Shown: positions 24,734 through 33,747 of the stretch, one piece after another
How positions within the stretch are numbered: position 1 is the first letter of the stretch
Layout: every line of letters starts with the position of its first letter
NCBI RefSeq assembly: GCF_005877905.1
Contig: NZ_SWDV01000039.1
Span: forward strand, 1-64,000
Reading direction: 5' to 3'
DNA: 64,000 nucleotides
Origin: Pseudomonas nicosulfuronedens
Lineage (GTDB): Bacteria; Pseudomonadota; Gammaproteobacteria; Pseudomonadales; Pseudomonadaceae
The notes under the pieces: generated by a model
The model's database searches: none
Told to the model about the DNA's origin: nothing
What the model saw: only the letters and a program-made list of their open reading frames with translations
Position numbers and translations under genes: made by a program

Positions 24734-25663
24734 ATGGCCGGTATTCTCGACACTGTCGATCAACGCACCCAACTGGTAGGCGAGAACCGCCTGGAAATCC
24801 TGGTCTTCCGCCTGGCCGGGCGGCAGCAGTTCGCGATCAACGTGTTCAAGGTGCAGGAAGTGCTGCAACTGCCGCGCCTGACCCTGATCCCGCAGCGCCA
24901 CCCGATGATCTGCGGGGTGATCAACCTTCGCGGCCAGACCCTGCCGGTGATCGACCTGTCTCGCGCCATCGGCATGCGCGCGCTGACCCCGGATGCCAAC
25001 AGCACCATCATTGTCACCGAGTACAACCGCTCGGTGCAGGCCTTCCTGGTGGGCGGCGTGGAGCGCATCCTCAACCTCAACTGGGAGTCGATCCAGCCGC
25101 CGCCCGGTGGCGCCGGCCGCCAGCATTACCTGACCGCGATCACCAAGGTGGAGGACCGCCTGGTGGAGATCATCGACGTGGAGAAGGTGCTCGCCGAGAT
25201 CGTGCCGATGAACACCCGCGTTTCCAGCGACCGCCTGGACGACAAGCTGCTCAGCCAGACCCGTGGCCGCGAAGTACTGGTGGTGGACGATTCCAGCGTT
25301 GCCATCTCCCAATTGCGTGACACCCTTGGCCAGCTCGGCCTGCGCCTGCACGTGGCCACCGATGGCTTGCGCGCGCTGCAGCAGCTCAAGCGTTGGGCAG
25401 ACGAAGGCATCGACATGGAAGAGAAACTGCTGATGGTCTTTACCGATGCCGAGATGCCGGAGATGGACGGCTACCGGTTGACCACCGAGATCCGCAACGA
25501 CCCGCGCCTGCGTGACCTCTACGTGGTGCTGCACACCTCGCTGTCGGGCAGTTTCAACGACGCCATGGTGAAGAAGGTCGGCTGCGACGACTTCCTCTCC
25601 AAGTTCCAGCCCGACCAACTGGTGGAAGTGGTGCGTCGTCGGTTGCAGAAGGTGCCGGCCTAG
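24734..25663 (+). CDS. cheV: Chemotaxis protein CheV (CheW-REC fusion)
   Basis: Coupling protein of 309 aa that links chemoreceptors to CheA and can be phosphorylated. The CheW domain occupies about 1-160 (AINVFKVQEVL, GVINLRGQTLPVIDLS). The receiver domain at about 175-305 has VLVVDDSS, phospho-acceptor Asp in FTDAEMPEMDG, and the conserved Lys in FLSKFQPDQL. GGAG lies 5 nt before the ATG. Stand-alone, not in a che operon, followed by a REPIN. P. aeruginosa carries several CheV-like proteins, so its receptor pathway cannot be assigned. Confidence 0.9.
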   Translation: MAGILDTVDQRTQLVGENRLEILVFRLAGRQQFAINVFKVQEVLQLPRLTLIPQRHPMICGVINLRGQTLPVIDLSRAIGMRALTPDANSTIIVTEYNRSVQAFLVGGVERILNLNWESIQPPPGGAGRQHYLTAITKVEDRLVEIIDVEKVLAEIVPMNTRVSSDRLDDKLLSQTRGREVLVVDDSSVAISQLRDTLGQLGLRLHVATDGLRALQQLKRWADEGIDMEEKLLMVFTDAEMPEMDGYRLTTEIRNDPRLRDLYVVLHTSLSGSFNDAMVKKVGCDDFLSKFQPDQLVEVVRRRLQKVPA

Positions 25664-25671
25664 CTGCTTTC

Positions 25672-25763
25672 CGCAGGAGGGGGCGCCTGGTTCATACTCG
25701 CGAACCGCCTGATGCCTTTGCGTCCGGAGAAAAGCGTTCGCGAGCAAGCTCGCTCTTGCAGGA
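25672..25763. repeat. REPIN-type repeat (copy A)
   Basis: Two inverted REP-like arms in the cheV-MOSC spacer. The right arm GTTCGCGAGCAAGCTCGC (from 25736) continues CTCTTGCAGG; the left arm begins GCAGGAGG and ends ACTCGCGAA, with GGCGCCTGGTTC inserted between. The same architecture occurs at 46058-46141. Confidence 0.8.
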
Positions 25764-25834
25764 CCGCCGGCATTGCTAGACGCCCGTCCCACGCCGTATA
25801 AGGTCGCTTTCGCCTGCACGAAAGGAAGCCTCCG

Positions 25835-26644
25835 ATGTACACGCTCAGCGAGCTCTACCGCTACCCGGTCAAGTCCACCGCCTACGAGCCCCTGCAGTCC
25901 ATCCGCCTGGATGCGCTGGGCCTGGAAGGGGATCGACGCTGGATGGTGGTGGAGGCGTCCAATGGCCGCTTCCTGACCCAGCGCCTGTTGCCGCAGATGG
26001 GTCGCATCGAAGCGCGCTGGCAGGATGACTTCGCCGCCCTGCGCCTGCGCGCACCCGGCATGGATGAGCTGCTGGTGAAGGTGCCTGGCCGCGACGACAA
26101 CCTGCGCGGCGTGCTGATCTGGCGCGACATGCTGCAGGTGCCGGACGCCGGCGATGAGGCCGCGCAGTGGCTGAGCCGCTTCCTCGGTCGTGATGTGCGT
26201 CTGGTGCAAATGCCGGAGCAGCGCGCGCGGCAGGTGGATACCGCCTACGCCGAACCCGGTGAGCACGTGCATTTCGCTGATGGCTTCCCGCTGCTGCTGA
26301 TTGGCCAGGGTTCGCTGGACGATCTGTCGGCCAAGGTCGGTCGCCCGCTGGAGATGCTGCGCTTCCGCCCGAACCTGGTGGTCACCGGCGCGGAACCTTT
26401 CGCCGAAGATGGCTGGAAGCGCATCCGTATCGGCGAGGTCACCTTCAGGGTGGCCAAGCCCTGCTCGCGTTGCATCCTGACCACCATCGACCCGCACACC
26501 GGCGAGCGCGATGCCGCTCGCGAGCCACTGGCGACCCTGCTGGGCTATCGCAACGTCAATGGCGAAGCCCTGTTCGGCCAGAACCTGCTGGCGGAGAACC
26601 GCGGCGAGCTGAAGCTGGGCATGCCGGTGGAAGTGCTGGAATAA
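25835..26644 (+). CDS. MOSC-domain protein, YcbX-like
   Basis: Protein of 269 aa. The N-terminal MOSC_N beta-barrel domain (LSELYRYPVKSTAYEPLQ, GDRRWMVVE) is followed by the MOSC domain with the conserved sulfur- or Mo-binding cysteine region AKPCSRCILTTIDPHTGERD. E. coli YcbX and relatives reduce N-hydroxylated base analogues using molybdenum cofactor; the C-x-x-C here (C-S-R-C) is of the YcbX type. No ferredoxin domain is present, so this is the short form. AAGGA precedes the ATG. Convergent with the LprI-like gene. Confidence 0.87.
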   Translation: MYTLSELYRYPVKSTAYEPLQSIRLDALGLEGDRRWMVVEASNGRFLTQRLLPQMGRIEARWQDDFAALRLRAPGMDELLVKVPGRDDNLRGVLIWRDMLQVPDAGDEAAQWLSRFLGRDVRLVQMPEQRARQVDTAYAEPGEHVHFADGFPLLLIGQGSLDDLSAKVGRPLEMLRFRPNLVVTGAEPFAEDGWKRIRIGEVTFRVAKPCSRCILTTIDPHTGERDAAREPLATLLGYRNVNGEALFGQNLLAENRGELKLGMPVEVLE

Positions 26645-26664
26645 CGCTGGAATGACGCTGAGGC

Positions 26665-26686
26665 GGCGCGCCCGGACGGGCGCGCC
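26665..26686. terminator. GC-rich hairpin between convergent genes, possible terminator
   Basis: GGCGCGCCCG and CGGGCGCGCC form a 10-bp stem with a 2-nt nominal loop between the MOSC gene and the LprI-like gene. It has no U-run on either strand, so it may act only as a roadblock or processing site. Confidence 0.45.
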
Positions 26687-26701
26687 GGATGACGCGGGAA
26701 C

Positions 26702-27082
26702 TTACAGCTTGCTGTCGACGCAACCGGTGCTCTGGCACTCGCGCTCGCGTTCGCGCAGCACCACCAGGCGCTCGTTGGTCTTGTCCACGGCGCATTGCAG
26801 GTTGACGAAGTAGCCGCCGTCGCGCTCGTAGCTGCACTGGGCGTCGCGGTCCTTGATCCAGGCAATCTGGCTTTTCTTCAGCGCAGCCTTCTGGCCATCG
26901 TTGAGCATCTTGCGCAGGGTGCCGAATTCATTGTTCAGCTCGCGGTCCACCTGGGCGTATTCGGTGCTCAGGCAGTACACGCTGTCGAAGGCGTTGCGCG
27001 GCTTCTCGCAGGCGGCGAGAGCCAGGTTCGCGCTGAGCAGGCCGGCGGTCAGGACGGTGAGGGAGAGGAGCGACTGGCGCAT
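26702..27082 (-). CDS. LprI/DUF1311-family secreted protein
   Basis: Protein of 126 aa with a signal peptide (about 1-23, ending LALA) and a mature part with conserved cysteines (ACEKPRNAFDSVYCLS, QCSYERDGG, LQCAVDKTNERL, ECQSTGC). This is the LprI N-terminal domain family, whose Mycobacterium member inhibits lysozyme. It lies next to a lytic transglycosylase gene on the same strand with 60 bp between, so a link with control of murein hydrolysis is possible but unproven. Final cysteines CVDSKL lie at the end. Confidence 0.8.
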   Translation of the reverse strand: MRQSLLSLTVLTAGLLSANLALAACEKPRNAFDSVYCLSTEYAQVDRELNNEFGTLRKMLNDGQKAALKKSQIAWIKDRDAQCSYERDGGYFVNLQCAVDKTNERLVVLRERERECQSTGCVDSKL

Positions 27083-27142
27083 GGAATTTCCTTTTCCTTG
27101 AGGGGATGAAGACCGCCCGGCGGGTGCCGGGCGGTAAAGGGG

Positions 27143-29068
27143 TCAGAGTTCGTCGAAGAAGCGTTCGTGCCAGTCGACGATGGGCTGCGGCGCGTTGAGC
27201 TTCTGCCCGTAGATCACTGCGTAGGACAGCACGTTCTGCACGTAGGAGCGGGTCTCGTCGAACGGAATGGTCTCGACCCAGACATCGAAGGCCAGGTGAC
27301 GCGCATCCTTCAGCCACTGCCGTACACGGCCGGGGCCGGCGTTGTAGGCGGCGGTGGCGAGCACGCGGTTGCCGTTGAACTGGCCGTGCACCTGGCTCAG
27401 GTACGCGGCGCCGAGCTGGATGTTCACGTCCGGCACGATCAGTTGCTGTGGCGAGGCCAGCGGGATACCGAATTTCTTCGAGGTTTCCTTGGCGGTGGCG
27501 GGCATCAGCTGCATCAGGCCGGTGGCACCGACGCCGGAGCGCGCATCGGACATGAAGGCGCTTTCCTGGCGGGTGATGGCGAATACCCAGCTGGAGTGCA
27601 GGCCGCGGTTGCGCGCCTCGCGCACCAGGGTGTTGCGGTAGGCCATGGGGAAGCGGATATCCAGGTCGTCCCAGTACTTGGCCTGGCTGATCGCACGGAT
27701 GGCCGGGAAGTACCATTGCATGTCGTAGGCGATCTTCGCCTGGGCCAGCAACTCGTCGTGACTCAGGTGGCGGGCAGCGTGGTACCACTCGCGGCGGGCG
27801 TTGATGATCTCGCCACGGGCGTAGAACTCCAGGGCGCGGCGAGTGCTCGGCGCATTGCGCACGCGCTGCATCGTCGCCGCGTCCAGCGATACCGGGCGAT
27901 TGTTCAGCTGGTAGGGGGCGTTGATCCGGTCGGCGGCGAGGAAACCATAGAAATCACGTTCGCCGGCCACCGGCTGGTACAGGCTGATGGCCTGCTTGTT
28001 CTGCGGCTGCGCCAGTTGCAGCGAGCGCGCCTGCCAGTATTTCCAGCGGTTGGTCTCAGCAAGCGACGGCGGTAGGGCGCGGGTCAGCTCGTAGGCTTCT
28101 TCCCAACGGCCCAGCCGCAGCAATAGGCGCAGGCGCCATTCGGTGACGGTGTCGTCGCGCAGTTGCGGGTCGTACTTGACCATCATCGGCAGCGCGCGTG
28201 GGTCGTAGCGGCGCGCCAGGCTCAAGCCGATCTCGCGGGCGATGGAGACTTTCTCGTCGCTGGAGAACGGCAGCACCGAGCTGTAGTAGTCGAGCAGGTT
28301 GATGGCCTTTTCCGGGTCCTGCTTGGCCAGGCGGCGCAGGCCCAGGCCGACTACGTCGGCGGTGGCGTGGTCGCGGGCGCCGAAGCGCGTGGTCTGGCTC
28401 AGTTGCGCAGGGTTCTGCGCCACATTGACCATCAGTGTGCCCTGGCTGCCGAGGGTCGGCAGGCGCTTGGAAAGAACGGTGGCGAGGCTGTAGTTGCCTT
28501 TTTCGGCAGCCAGCTTCAGGCGTTTCCAGACCTTCTCCTCGGTGAGCTGGCCATCGGCCTGCCACAGGGCGAAGGTGGTGTCGCAAGCGTCGGGTTGCGG
28601 CTTGCCCACCAGCCAGAGCTTCTCGGCGGTGGCGTAGCCTTCGGCCTTGTTGCCGTGGCCCAGCTGATACTGGCCGTAGAGGCAGTCCAGTTCGGTGAAG
28701 TTCATCTTCGGGTCGTAATAACGGACGAAGGTGTTCCAGTCACCGCGGTCGGCGAGCTGGCGCATCCAGCGCAGCTTCAGCCAGTTGATCTGCGGCAGGT
28801 CGCCATGCTGCTCGATGAAGCGCTCGATCTCGGCGTTGCTGGCGCTTTTCAAACGGTTGGTCAGTTCGTCGTAGGCCAGGTACGGCTGCAGCGGATAATC
28901 GGCCAATGCCGATTGGTAGCTGAAGTACGGGCCGCTGTCGCCGCGAGCAAGGGCCTTCTGCGCCTCGTCGTACATCTGGCGCTGCTGGGGCAGGGACGCT
29001 GCGTTGGCTGTCGAAGCGGACAGACTGAGGATGAGGCAGGAGAACAGTGAGAAAAGGCGACCGCGCAT
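27143..29068 (-). CDS. slt: Soluble lytic murein transglycosylase Slt
   Basis: Periplasmic enzyme of 641 aa that cleaves the MurNAc-GlcNAc bond to form 1,6-anhydro muropeptides. It has a signal peptide (about 1-22, ending TANA), a long superhelical U-domain of helical repeats, a linker, and a C-terminal SLT lysozyme-like domain with the catalytic Glu in ITRQESAFMSDARSGVGATG followed by LMQLMPATAKE and AAYNAGPGRV. The start at 29068 gives the signal peptide; a longer frame to 29179 does not. Anhydromuropeptides from this enzyme feed the NagZ recycling route encoded later in the window. Confidence 0.95.
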   Translation of the reverse strand: MRGRLFSLFSCLILSLSASTANAASLPQQRQMYDEAQKALARGDSGPYFSYQSALADYPLQPYLAYDELTNRLKSASNAEIERFIEQHGDLPQINWLKLRWMRQLADRGDWNTFVRYYDPKMNFTELDCLYGQYQLGHGNKAEGYATAEKLWLVGKPQPDACDTTFALWQADGQLTEEKVWKRLKLAAEKGNYSLATVLSKRLPTLGSQGTLMVNVAQNPAQLSQTTRFGARDHATADVVGLGLRRLAKQDPEKAINLLDYYSSVLPFSSDEKVSIAREIGLSLARRYDPRALPMMVKYDPQLRDDTVTEWRLRLLLRLGRWEEAYELTRALPPSLAETNRWKYWQARSLQLAQPQNKQAISLYQPVAGERDFYGFLAADRINAPYQLNNRPVSLDAATMQRVRNAPSTRRALEFYARGEIINARREWYHAARHLSHDELLAQAKIAYDMQWYFPAIRAISQAKYWDDLDIRFPMAYRNTLVREARNRGLHSSWVFAITRQESAFMSDARSGVGATGLMQLMPATAKETSKKFGIPLASPQQLIVPDVNIQLGAAYLSQVHGQFNGNRVLATAAYNAGPGRVRQWLKDARHLAFDVWVETIPFDETRSYVQNVLSYAVIYGQKLNAPQPIVDWHERFFDEL

Positions 29069-29275
29069 GGCTCTTCCGGGAAGGTGATCGGTGGGCGCTG
29101 GATGGCGCGCGCCCGCTGCCACGTAGCTTAGCCTGTTGCGCGCGGGGGGCGAAAGCGCCGCCAGGGCTGCCTGGCTCAAAGGCGGACGAATGTCTCGTCA
29201 GCGCACTTTATCCGCACCCCTCTGACTTTTCCGCGCTTTCCCTTAAACTGCGCGCCCTGTTTGTGGAGATACCCA

Positions 29276-31186
29276 ATGACCCTGCTCAAGTTCACCGACG
29301 TGTCCCTTGCCTTTGGCACCACTCCGCTGCTGGATAAGGTGTCCTGGCAGATCGCCCGGGGTGAGCGGGTCTGCGTCATCGGCCGCAACGGCACCGGCAA
29401 GTCGAGCATGTTCAAGCTGGTCAAGGGTGAACAGAAGCCCGACGACGGCGACATCTGGCGTGCACCTTCGCTGAAGATCGGCGAGTTGCCGCAGGAACTG
29501 CCGCGAGCCGACGACCGTACCGTCTACGACGTGGTTGCCGAGGGCCTTGCCGAGGTCGGCGAGCTGCTCGCACGCTACCACCACCTGAGCATGCACATCG
29601 AAAGCGAAGAGGACCTGAACAAGCTGGCGCGCGTCCAGCAGGACCTCGAAGCCCGCGACGGCTGGCGCCTCGGTCAACTGGTGGATACCACCCTGAGCCG
29701 CCTGCAACTACCGGCCGACAAGACCCTCGCCGAGCTTTCCGGTGGCTGGCGTCGCCGCGTGCTGCTGGCCCAGGCGCTGGTGGCCGAGCCCGACCTGCTG
29801 CTGCTCGACGAACCCACCAACCACCTGGACATCGGCGCCATCGCCTGGCTGGAAAACGCCCTGGCGGACTTCCCCGGCGCCGTGCTGTTCATCACCCACG
29901 ACCGCTCCTTCCTGCAGGCCGTGGCCACCCGCATCCTCGAGCTGGACCGCGGCCACCTGATCGACTGGAACGGCGACTACGCCAGCTTCCTCGTGCATAA
30001 AGAGCAGGAACTGGCGGCAGAGGAGGCGGCCAACGCACTGTTCGACAAGCGTCTGGCCCAGGAGGAAGTGTGGATTCGCCAGGGCATCAAGGCCCGTCGT
30101 ACCCGCAACGAGGGCCGCGTGCGTGCGCTGAAGGCGATGCGCAACGAGCGTGCCGAACGCCGCGAGCGCCAGGGCAAGGCCAGCTTCCAGATGGAGACGG
30201 CCGAGAAGTCCGGCAAGCAGGTGATCGTCGTCGAGAAAGCCGGCTTCGCCCATCCGGGCGGCCCGGCGCTGATCCGTGATTTCTCCCTGGTGCTGCAGCG
30301 CGGTGACCGCATCGGCCTGCTCGGCGCCAACGGCACCGGCAAGACGACGCTGCTCAAGCTGCTGTTGGGCGATCTGCAGCCGACTTCCGGCAACGTCAAG
30401 GAAGGCACCCGACTGGAAGTGGCTTATTTCGACCAGCTGCGTCACCAGCTGGAGCCGGAAAAAACCGTCATTGACAACATTTCCGAAGGTCGCGAATTCA
30501 TCACGATCAATGGGCAGAATCGCCACGTCCTCAGCTACCTGGGCGACTTCCTGTTCTCCCCGCAGCGCGCCCGTACCCCGGTGAAAGCGCTCTCCGGTGG
30601 TGAGCGGGCACGCCTGTTGCTGGCGAAGTTGTTCAGCAAGCCGGCCAACCTGCTGGTGCTGGACGAACCGACCAACGACCTCGACGTGGAAACCCTGGAA
30701 CTGCTGGAAGAAGTGCTGCTGACCTTCGACGGCACCGTACTGATGGTCAGCCACGACCGGGCCTTCCTCGACAACGTGGTGACCAGCACGCTGGTGTTCG
30801 AAGGCGAAGGGCGCGTGCGCGAATTCGTCGGCGGTTACCAGGACTGGCTGCGCCAGGGTGGGTCGCCGAAGCTGCTCGGCGTGGGTGAAGAAAAGGGCGA
30901 CAAGCCCGCTGCCGCCCCCGCACCCGAGCAGCCGGCGGTTGTGAGTGCGCCGGCGGAAGCCGCGCCGAAGAAGAAGCTGAGCTACAAGCTGCAGCGCGAG
31001 CTGGAAGCCATTCCCGGGCAGATCGAAGCCCTGGAGGCGGAAATGACTGCATTGCAGGAGGAGACCGCGTCGCCGGACTTCTACCAGCGCCCGCAGGACG
31101 AAGCCCAGGCCGCCCTGGCGCGGCTCGGTACCCTGCAGGAAGAGCTGGACCGGCTGATCGAACGCTGGGCCGAACTGGAAGAGTGA
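29276..31186 (+). CDS. uup: ABC-F ATP-binding protein Uup
   Basis: Cytosolic ABC-F protein of 636 aa with two nucleotide-binding domains and no membrane part. NBD1 has Walker A GRNGTGKSS, signature LSGGW and Walker B LLLLDEPTNHLD; NBD2 has GANGTGKTT, LSGGE and LLVLDEPTNDLD. The interdomain arm is charged (RRTRNEGRVRALKAMRNERAE) and the C-terminal coiled coil (about 555-636) is the DNA/ribosome-binding tail of Uup. It prevents precise transposon excision in E. coli and acts on ribosomes. The ATG at 29276 has GGAG 8 nt upstream. It is divergent from slt. Confidence 0.93.
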   Translation: MTLLKFTDVSLAFGTTPLLDKVSWQIARGERVCVIGRNGTGKSSMFKLVKGEQKPDDGDIWRAPSLKIGELPQELPRADDRTVYDVVAEGLAEVGELLARYHHLSMHIESEEDLNKLARVQQDLEARDGWRLGQLVDTTLSRLQLPADKTLAELSGGWRRRVLLAQALVAEPDLLLLDEPTNHLDIGAIAWLENALADFPGAVLFITHDRSFLQAVATRILELDRGHLIDWNGDYASFLVHKEQELAAEEAANALFDKRLAQEEVWIRQGIKARRTRNEGRVRALKAMRNERAERRERQGKASFQMETAEKSGKQVIVVEKAGFAHPGGPALIRDFSLVLQRGDRIGLLGANGTGKTTLLKLLLGDLQPTSGNVKEGTRLEVAYFDQLRHQLEPEKTVIDNISEGREFITINGQNRHVLSYLGDFLFSPQRARTPVKALSGGERARLLLAKLFSKPANLLVLDEPTNDLDVETLELLEEVLLTFDGTVLMVSHDRAFLDNVVTSTLVFEGEGRVREFVGGYQDWLRQGGSPKLLGVGEEKGDKPAAAPAPEQPAVVSAPAEAAPKKKLSYKLQRELEAIPGQIEALEAEMTALQEETASPDFYQRPQDEAQAALARLGTLQEELDRLIERWAELEE

Positions 31187-31248
31187 TCCGTTCGGTCCGG
31201 TGATGTGCCCGTGCGTATCGCTGATCAAAGACTGTTAGGGATGGCCGA

Positions 31249-31935
31249 ATGGCAATCGAGTACCGCATCACCCTGGATGATGAGCACGAGTTCAGTTACC
31301 GCATCGAGCTGGAGCGCCAATACGACCCGCACCTGGCCGCCCAGACACCACGCTGGACGCGCCTGGAAAACAACCGGTGCAGCAACTGTCCGCTGAATCC
31401 GGCGCAGTACAGCCACTGCCCGGCGGCGGTGGATCTGCACCGGGTGATCGAGGATTTTCGTGGTTTGCCGGCCTTCAAGAAGGTCTCGGTGCAGGTGCGC
31501 ACGCCGGAGCGCGAGTACATCAAGCACGCGGGGCTGGAAGAGGGGCTGCGCGCGCTGCTCGGCGTGATCATGGCCACCAGCGCCTGCCCGCTGCTGGGCA
31601 AGCTCAAGCCGATGGCGCAGCAGCACCTGCCGTTCGCCAGCAACCAGGAGTTCATCCTGCGCGCGGTGTCGCTTTACCTGATGCGACAGTACTTCAACTT
31701 CCGTGAAGGGCGGCATGCGGATTGGGAGCTGAAGGGGTTGGTGAAGCAATTCCAGCAGTTGCAGCTGGTGAACCAGGCGTTCTGGCAGCGGATTCACGAG
31801 ACCTGCGACGGAGACTCGAACCTGAAGGCCTTCCTCAGCTTCTTCTCCATGGCGTCGAGCATGAGCTATTCGCTGGAGGCGCAGTTGCAGAAGGTGCGGC
31901 CGCTGCTGATGAGCGGGGATATGCTCGGCGCCTGA
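31249..31935 (+). CDS. Hypothetical protein with a Cys-rich N-terminal motif
   Basis: Protein of 228 aa that I do not recognise. The N-terminal half is beta-rich (AIEYRITLDDEHEFSYRIEL) and contains CSNCPLNPAQYSHCP, a C-x2-C-x8-C arrangement plausible for a metal site, with a further Cys in ATSACPLLG. The C-terminal half is helical and amphipathic (LVKQFQQLQLVNQAFWQRI, FLSFFSMASSMSYSL). No signal peptide or membrane helix. It begins 62 bp after uup and reads in the same direction, so it may be co-transcribed. Orthologues occur in other Pseudomonas as I recall, so it is a real gene. Confidence 0.7.
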   Translation: MAIEYRITLDDEHEFSYRIELERQYDPHLAAQTPRWTRLENNRCSNCPLNPAQYSHCPAAVDLHRVIEDFRGLPAFKKVSVQVRTPEREYIKHAGLEEGLRALLGVIMATSACPLLGKLKPMAQQHLPFASNQEFILRAVSLYLMRQYFNFREGRHADWELKGLVKQFQQLQLVNQAFWQRIHETCDGDSNLKAFLSFFSMASSMSYSLEAQLQKVRPLLMSGDMLGA

Positions 31936-31942
31936 AACAAAA

Positions 31943-31964
31943 CGGGCCCCGCAGGGCCCGCTCT
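31943..31964. terminator. Hairpin between convergent genes, probable terminator
   Basis: CGGGCCC and GGGCCCG around loop CGCA, followed by CTCTCT on the plus strand. A-run to the left serves as U-run for the minus strand only weakly. It lies between the hypothetical gene and the stress-protein gene. Confidence 0.6.
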
Positions 31965-31978
31965 CTACATGGGTTGGC

Positions 31979-32419
31979 TCAGCTGGTTTTCTGCAGGCGC
32001 ACGGCGAGGACATCGCAGGGCGCACCGTGCAGCACGTCGTTGGCGGTGGAGCCCAGCAACAGGGCGAGACCGTGGCGGCCGTGGCTGCCGACGACGATCA
32101 GGTCACAGTCCTGCTCATCGGCGAGACGGTGGATTTCCTGGCGCGGCTGGCCATAGACCAGGTGGCACTGGGAGCTGGTGATCTCGGCGTAGGTGAGGGT
32201 GAACTGGTGCAGGCGTTCCTTGGCCTGGTCGAACTGCTGTTGTTGCAGCATCGACAGGTCCATCGGCACGTCGCCGCCGAAGGCCATGGCCATGGGCTCG
32301 ACCACATGCACCGCCGAGAGCCGGGCGTCATTGGCCTTGGCCAGGGCTACCGCCCTCTTCATCACCGGATCGCATTCTTCGGTGAGGTCGACGGCGACCA
32401 GAATGTGTTGGTAGGGCAT
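31979..32419 (-). CDS. Universal stress protein (UspA family)
   Basis: Protein of 146 aa with the Usp alpha/beta fold. HILVAVDLTEECDPV at the N-terminus and the C-terminal nucleotide-phosphate motif VVGSHGRHGLALLLGSTANDVL are the G-x2-G-x9-G-S/T type, so it is probably ATP-binding. GGAGGAG lies upstream of the ATG at 32419. The upstream in-frame start at 32449 lacks a ribosome site. Likely induced under stasis or low oxygen. The next gene is on the other strand, with an 81-bp divergent spacer. Confidence 0.9.
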   Translation of the reverse strand: MPYQHILVAVDLTEECDPVMKRAVALAKANDARLSAVHVVEPMAMAFGGDVPMDLSMLQQQQFDQAKERLHQFTLTYAEITSSQCHLVYGQPRQEIHRLADEQDCDLIVVGSHGRHGLALLLGSTANDVLHGAPCDVLAVRLQKTS

Positions 32420-32500
32420 GAGCGTCTCCTCCGGGGGACTCGTTATCAATCAGTATGGCCCCAATGGCCGTGCTTGACCTGTTTGACCGGTATAACCGAT

Positions 32501-32935
32501 ATGACCACATGGATGGTAATTCTTCTCATCGCATTGGTGCTCAGCCCACTGACGTGGCTGATCCCTTCGCGCGGCCAGCGTGGGCAGATGGACCTGCGTC
32601 TGCAGGCGCGGCGCCTGGGCCTGGCCATGCAGATGGCGCAGCAGGAGTGGCCGCACTGGCTGGAGCGGCAGCCGCCGCGCCAGTGCGCGCAGTACCACCG
32701 CGCCCGCGGCAGGAGCCGCGATGTCTGGTGCTACTGGCAAAGCGAGCCGGGCGTCTGGCTGGATCGCTGGCGCGAGGCGAGCGCCCCCGCCGAGCTGGCG
32801 CAGGCTCTGGCCAGCCTGCCCAAGGACGTCTACATGGTCGAGGCAACGCCCCAGTTCCTCGCGCTGTATTGGGGGGAGCGGGGCGATAGCAGCGACCTCG
32901 AACGGGTCGCCACCTTCCTTAAACAGCATGCCTGA
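32501..32935 (+). CDS. Hypothetical membrane-anchored protein
   Basis: Protein of 144 aa with one N-terminal hydrophobic helix (MVILLIALVLSPLTWLI) and a basic, helix-rich, probably cytosolic or periplasmic remainder rich in R, W and A. I do not recognise a domain. No clear ribosome site precedes the ATG at 32501; the ATG at 32513, four codons later, is an alternative start. The stop lies 5 nt from the stop of the convergent PilJ-domain gene. Its coding potential rests on the membrane segment followed by regular GC codon use, and no stronger frame opposes it. Confidence 0.6.
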   Translation: MTTWMVILLIALVLSPLTWLIPSRGQRGQMDLRLQARRLGLAMQMAQQEWPHWLERQPPRQCAQYHRARGRSRDVWCYWQSEPGVWLDRWREASAPAELAQALASLPKDVYMVEATPQFLALYWGERGDSSDLERVATFLKQHA

Positions 32936-32940
32936 GGCAA

Positions 32941-33747
32941 TCAGCTCTGCTGCGCGGCATAAAGGCCGGAGACTTTCTCCAGGTCTTCGATGATGCGGTC
33001 GGAGTACTTGTTGATCAGGAAGGGCACGCTGTTCTGGTTGTAGTTCTGCAGCGATTTCTCGATGTAGCGCCACTTGATCGCCACGCCGCGTAGCTCCTGG
33101 CCGATCTCCGGCGTGGTCTGCGGCGCCTGTTGCAGCTTCACCAGGTTGATCGCGAAGCGGTTGGCCAGGTCATCCAGCGGGCGCTCCTCGCCGCCGCCGA
33201 AGAAGCTGGCGCCCACCGAAGCGTTGCGCGAGGCGTAGTCCACCGCGATGTCCTGCATCAACAGGCTCTGCTCGCGGGTCTGCTGGGTCAGCGGCGGCAC
33301 CTTGCTGCCGCTTTCGTCCTGGATCTTCGTGTAGAGCTGCTCGGCGGTATCCAGCAGCTTGCGGTTCTGCGCGGCGAGGTCGGCCACCGGTTGCAGGTCG
33401 GTGTAGCCGCTCTTGTCCAGTGCACCGGTGAGGGTGTGCAGTTGGGCCGCATAGGCCTTCCATTCGTCCAGCAGCTCGGTCTTGAGCTTCTTCGATTCGT
33501 TGCCGGGCATTTCCCCAAGCTTGCCCAGCGCGTCGGTGGCGCTCTGCGACGAGGCCTCGACCATCCTGGCGTACTTCTGGTCGCCCTCCATTGCATTGAA
33601 CATGAAGAAGTCGCCGAGGCTGCGCTGGGCGGCGAGGCGTGTCTGATGGACGTTGAGCAGGTCGCTGGCGGCGTCGGCGGCAGCGATGAGGGGCAGGGTG
33701 GTGAGCGCGAGCGCAGACAGCAGACGCACGAGCGGACGGCTGGGCAT
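32941..33747 (-). CDS. Orphan PilJ-domain (type IV pilus methyl-accepting N-terminal) periplasmic protein
   Basis: Protein of 268 aa with a signal peptide (about 1-25, ending AADA) and an all-helical periplasmic domain resembling PilJ, the N-terminal ligand-binding module of the pilus chemoreceptor. There is no HAMP or methyl-accepting signalling domain. AAGGAG precedes the ATG at 33747 by 8 nt; longer frames extend into the upstream spacer without support. C-terminal residues end in SGLYAAQQS. It could be a soluble sensor or a decoy for PilJ-type ligands. Function not established. Confidence 0.75.
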   Translation of the reverse strand: MPSRPLVRLLSALALTTLPLIAAADAASDLLNVHQTRLAAQRSLGDFFMFNAMEGDQKYARMVEASSQSATDALGKLGEMPGNESKKLKTELLDEWKAYAAQLHTLTGALDKSGYTDLQPVADLAAQNRKLLDTAEQLYTKIQDESGSKVPPLTQQTREQSLLMQDIAVDYASRNASVGASFFGGGEERPLDDLANRFAINLVKLQQAPQTTPEIGQELRGVAIKWRYIEKSLQNYNQNSVPFLINKYSDRIIEDLEKVSGLYAAQQS

